DNA of 8,947 bases, from contig JBKEBM010000217.1 of NCBI GenBank assembly GCA_047973165.1, forward strand, positions 1 to 8,947, read 5' to 3'. This DNA comes from JBKEAD01 sp047973165. GTDB taxonomy: Bacteria; Verrucomicrobiota; Verrucomicrobiia; Chthoniobacterales; JBKEAD01. The notes below the pieces were generated by a model. The model searched no databases. It saw only the letters and a program-made list of their open reading frames with translations, and was not told the DNA's origin. Shown piece after piece: positions 6,673-8,947 of the stretch (positions are counted from its first letter, which is position 1; each line of letters begins with the position of its first letter). Made by a program: the position numbers and the translations under genes.

Positions 6673-8457
6673 ATGAAATACAGAACGCACGATTGTGGAG
6701 CCTTACGGGCTGAACACATTGGACAGGAAGTTACGCTGAGTGGATGGGTGGATTCCCGCCGGGATCATGGCGGAGTTATTTTTATCGATCTGCGCGACCG
6801 TGCGGGAATCACACAGGTTGTTTTTCGTCCGGAGGAGTATGCGGATGCGGCAAAGCAGGCGCACGCTTTGCGCGGGGAGGATGTGATTACCGTCGTTGGC
6901 AAAGTGGCCCCTCGTCTTGAGGGAACACGGAATGAAAAACTGGCGACCGGCGATATTGAAATCGTGGTTGCGAACATTACGATTTTGAACCAATCGGAAG
7001 CTCTGCCGTTCCCGCTTGATGAGCGAACCGGAAATGAGGATTTGCGTTTGAAATATCGCTATCTTGACCTGCGTCGGCGGGAGATGCTGGATAATTTGCA
7101 ATTGCGCCATCGCCTGATGAAAGTCACTCGCGATCACATGGACGCCGAGGGTTTTCTGGAAATTGAGACGCCGATTTTGAGTAAGAGCACGCCGGAGGGG
7201 GCGCGTGATTTTTTGGTGCCCTCGCGTTTGTCACCCGGGCATTTCTATGCGCTTCCGCAGGCTCCGCAGCAGTATAAGCAGCTTTTGATGGTGGCGGGTG
7301 TGGAGCGGTATTTCCAGCTTCCGCATTGTTTCCGAGACGAGGCGTTGCGTGCGGATCGGCAGTTGGAGTTTACGCAGCTCGATGTGGAGGCTGCATTTAT
7401 CGACGAGGCTTTTATTTATGAATTGATGGAGCCGCTTTTTGTAAAAATGGTTAAAGCGGCAAAGGGTATCGACCTGCCAACACCATTTCCACGTCTGACC
7501 TGGGATGAGGCGATGATTCGCGACGGCAGCGATAACCCGGCTACGCGTTTCGGTATGGAACTGACCGATGTCAGCGAGGTTTTTACGGACTCAAATTTTA
7601 AAGTTTTCAAGTCTGCTCTGGCTTCCGGTGTGGTTGTGAAGGCGATCAATGCAAAAGGATTTGCCTGTGTTACGACCGGGCAAATTGAAAAACTCACAGA
7701 GACAGCAAAGCAGTTCGGAGCCAAAGGACTGGCTTTCATCAAAGTCGAGAATGGCGAATGGAAATCACCCATCGTCAAATTTTTCTCGGATGCGGAACGC
7801 GCTGCACTGACTGAGCAACTTTCAATCGAGGAGGGCGACCTGATTTTATTCGGAGCGGATTCCTGGCAGTCAGTTTGCGAAGTGCTCGGACAAATACGCC
7901 TCGTCGTCGCTGACCTGTGCGACCTGATCCCCAAAGACGGACGTATGAATTTTCTGTGGGTCACCGACTTTCCCCTGCTCGCATGGAGCGAGGAAGACGG
8001 AAAATGGAATGCCGTGCATCATCCTTTCACCCGTCCGCGGGCGGAGGATGTGGAGAAACTCATGAGCGGCGAAGCGGACCTCGCCTCGCTGAGAGCCGTG
8101 GCCTACGACATAGTTTTAAACGGCACGGAAGTCGGTGGCGGAAGCATCCGAATCCATGAGGGTGATCTGCAAAGAAAAATGTTTGAAGTCCTGGGTATCG
8201 GAGCCGAAGCACAGGAGGAACTTTTCGGACATTTGCTGAGAGCCTTTCAGTTTGGCGCACCGCCACACGGCGGTATTGCGCTGGGAATGGATCGCCTGGT
8301 GATGCTCCTGGCCGGAATGACTTCCATTCGTGACGTAATCGCTTTTCCTAAAAATAACCGTGGTCAGGAGTTGATGACATCGGCTCCGGCGACCGTCGAG
8401 CCACGTCAGCTTCGCGAGCTTTATCTGGAGACAAAACTGAAAAAAGCCGGAGAGTAA
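6673..8457 (+). CDS. aspS: Aspartyl-tRNA synthetase, bacterial type with GAD domain
   Basis: This class IIb synthetase charges tRNA-Asp in the cytoplasm and, if non-discriminating, tRNA-Asn as well. The 594 residues match the bacterial form. The N-terminal OB-fold anticodon-binding domain covers about 1-105 with LSGWVDSRRDHGGVIFIDLR (22-41). Motif 1 is near LRHRLMKVTRDHMDAEGFLE (144-163), followed by the flipping/active-site segment TPEGARDFLVPSR (173-185). Motif 2 is FRDEALRADRQLEFTQLDVE (220-239, R221). The bacterial GAD insertion runs roughly 285-415. The catalytic domain then closes with motif 3 GGIALGMDRLVMLLAG (533-548, R541) and IAFPKNNRGQELMTSAP (556-572). All catalytic residues that can be checked are present. 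H32 takes the place where E. coli-like discriminating enzymes carry Leu. The ATG lies 12 bp after the hisS stop, preceded by GATTTATTT, with no Shine-Dalgarno sequence. Confidence 0.97.
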   Translation: MKYRTHDCGALRAEHIGQEVTLSGWVDSRRDHGGVIFIDLRDRAGITQVVFRPEEYADAAKQAHALRGEDVITVVGKVAPRLEGTRNEKLATGDIEIVVANITILNQSEALPFPLDERTGNEDLRLKYRYLDLRRREMLDNLQLRHRLMKVTRDHMDAEGFLEIETPILSKSTPEGARDFLVPSRLSPGHFYALPQAPQQYKQLLMVAGVERYFQLPHCFRDEALRADRQLEFTQLDVEAAFIDEAFIYELMEPLFVKMVKAAKGIDLPTPFPRLTWDEAMIRDGSDNPATRFGMELTDVSEVFTDSNFKVFKSALASGVVVKAINAKGFACVTTGQIEKLTETAKQFGAKGLAFIKVENGEWKSPIVKFFSDAERAALTEQLSIEEGDLILFGADSWQSVCEVLGQIRLVVADLCDLIPKDGRMNFLWVTDFPLLAWSEEDGKWNAVHHPFTRPRAEDVEKLMSGEADLASLRAVAYDIVLNGTEVGGGSIRIHEGDLQRKMFEVLGIGAEAQEELFGHLLRAFQFGAPPHGGIALGMDRLVMLLAGMTSIRDVIAFPKNNRGQELMTSAPATVEPRQLRELYLETKLKKAGE

Positions 8458-8524
8458 GTCGATTCAGTAAGATAAATTAGCTTGTCTCACTAAATCGTCT
8501 GGCACCTTAGCATCTGACGCCTCT

Positions 8525-8610
8525 CCCGGTAGGGTCACTTCGATAAAACGACCGCGGCATGTGGCGTTATTCACACGACGCGGTCGTTTTATCAAAACGA
8601 CCCTACCGGG
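8525..8610. repeat. 86-bp palindromic element (MITE- or REP-like) between aspS and recG
   Basis: Arms at 8525-8556 and 8579-8610 are 32 bp each and are inverted copies with only three mismatches, separated by a 22-bp spacer. The spacer itself partly pairs (CATGTG at 8558-8563 with CACACG at 8572-8577, one mismatch), so the whole element can fold into one long hairpin. Within the right arm there is a second, perfect palindrome, GGTCGTTTT-ATC-AAAACGACC (8582-8602). The left arm carries the same palindrome spoiled by the three substitutions at 8537, 8538 and 8541. No clear target-site duplication is visible, and no T run follows either arm, so it is not a standard intrinsic terminator. Short open frames across it simply translate the repeat. 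It sits in the gap between two convergent genes, a common site for non-autonomous mobile repeats. Confidence 0.75.
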
Positions 8611-8657
8611 GGAAAAACTTATTATACGATTTAATGAAAGAAATTCGGGACAGCATA

Positions 8658-8947
8658 TCATCCCCGGACTGCTGCGACGCGGGTGGCGTGGGTCTGAACG
8701 TATTCCCGAATTGCTGCGTGTTGCGGTTCTTTCAGGGCGGGGTCTTTGCTGAATACTGCTTCTGCTCGCGCTTTGGCCTGGGTCATCAGATCGGCATCGC
8801 GCAGCAGGTTGCCCATACGAAAGGGTGGGAGTCCGGTTTGGGCGGTTCCGGCGAGGTCGCCGGGGCCTCGTAGTTCGAGGTCTGCCTCGGCGATTTTAAA
8901 ACCGTCGTCGCTTTGTTCCAGGATTTCCAATTTTGAAATAGCCTCTT
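8658..8947 (-). CDS. recG: ATP-dependent DNA helicase RecG, C-terminal end (partial)
   Basis: The frame is open from the right window edge to the TGA at 8658-8660, giving about 95 C-terminal residues; the rest of this roughly 700-residue protein lies outside. It reads EAISKLEILEQSDDGFKIAE followed by ADLELRGPGDLAGTAQTGLP, then a helical tail FRMGNLLRDADLMTQAKARA. The DGF-IAE-DL-LRGPG-GT-QTG series is the hallmark end of RecG, just beyond helicase domain 2, in the segment that couples ATP hydrolysis to wedge movement. RecG remodels stalled replication forks and branched junctions. A frame starting at an internal TTG (8930) is not the real start. The gene converges on aspS across the 200-bp gap that holds the palindromic element. 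Confidence 0.92.
   Translation of the reverse strand, partial: EAISKLEILEQSDDGFKIAEADLELRGPGDLAGTAQTGLPPFRMGNLLRDADLMTQAKARAEAVFSKDPALKEPQHAAIREYVQTHATRVAAVRG

Noticed and set aside
7416..7964. Minus-strand 182-residue frame inside aspS.
   Set aside because: It is Ser/Thr/Arg-rich antisense translation of a well-conserved gene, with no domain features.
8460..8497. Imperfect inverted repeat after aspS (CGATTCAGT with ACTAAATCG) as a terminator.
   Set aside because: The stem is AT-rich with a mismatch, has a loop of about 20 bases and is not followed by a T run.
8464..8661. Minus-strand 65-residue open frame and overlapping plus frames near 8559-8873.
   Set aside because: They translate the palindromic repeat or the antisense of recG, with no start signal or recognisable protein features.

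Overview
The window carries seven protein genes and one broken gene on both strands, with no rRNA, tRNA or CRISPR array. It looks like chromosomal housekeeping DNA with a small accessory edge on the left and a palindromic repeat near the right end. Moderate GC, RNase HIII, an AspRS with the bacterial GAD insertion, a HisRS with an unusual motif 3, start codons without Shine-Dalgarno sequences and a heparinase-like relic together suggest a Verrucomicrobiota-type bacterium, perhaps Opitutia. That placement is an impression from protein style and was not tested by a search.

Left part (1-789): on the minus strand lies the first 39 codons of a gene for a secreted protein (1-117), whose remainder is outside the window. 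Next to it is a truncated relic of a secreted polysaccharide-lyase-like (heparinase II/III-type) protein (217-684). It keeps the signal peptide and N-terminal segment, has ATA where the start codon should be, and lacks the whole catalytic part.

Middle left (786-3138): two minus-strand genes, rnhC (RNase HIII) and an FGGY-family sugar kinase that resembles gluconokinases, lie 43 bp apart and could be co-transcribed. A 106-bp divergent intergenic region (3139-3244) separates them from the plus-strand genes and contains a good sigma70-like promoter pointing right.

Middle to right (3245-8457): four plus-strand genes spaced by 12, 35 and 12 bp probably form one operon. They encode a NahK-like N-acetylhexosamine 1-kinase, an MECR/ETR-like 2-enoyl thioester reductase, histidyl-tRNA synthetase and aspartyl-tRNA synthetase. 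The two synthetases form a translation pair; the first two genes serve sugar salvage and probably fatty-acid metabolism. The divergent FGGY kinase and NahK-like kinase hint at sugar use at this locus.

Right end (8458-8947): a 200-bp gap between the convergent aspS and recG holds an 86-bp inverted-repeat element with 32-bp arms and a nested palindrome, probably a MITE- or REP-like repeat. The window ends within the 3' part of recG on the minus strand.

No clearly new multi-gene system was seen. The observations most worth following are the palindromic element, the decayed lyase gene, the general lack of Shine-Dalgarno sequences with a possibly leaderless start, and the residue choices in the two synthetases.
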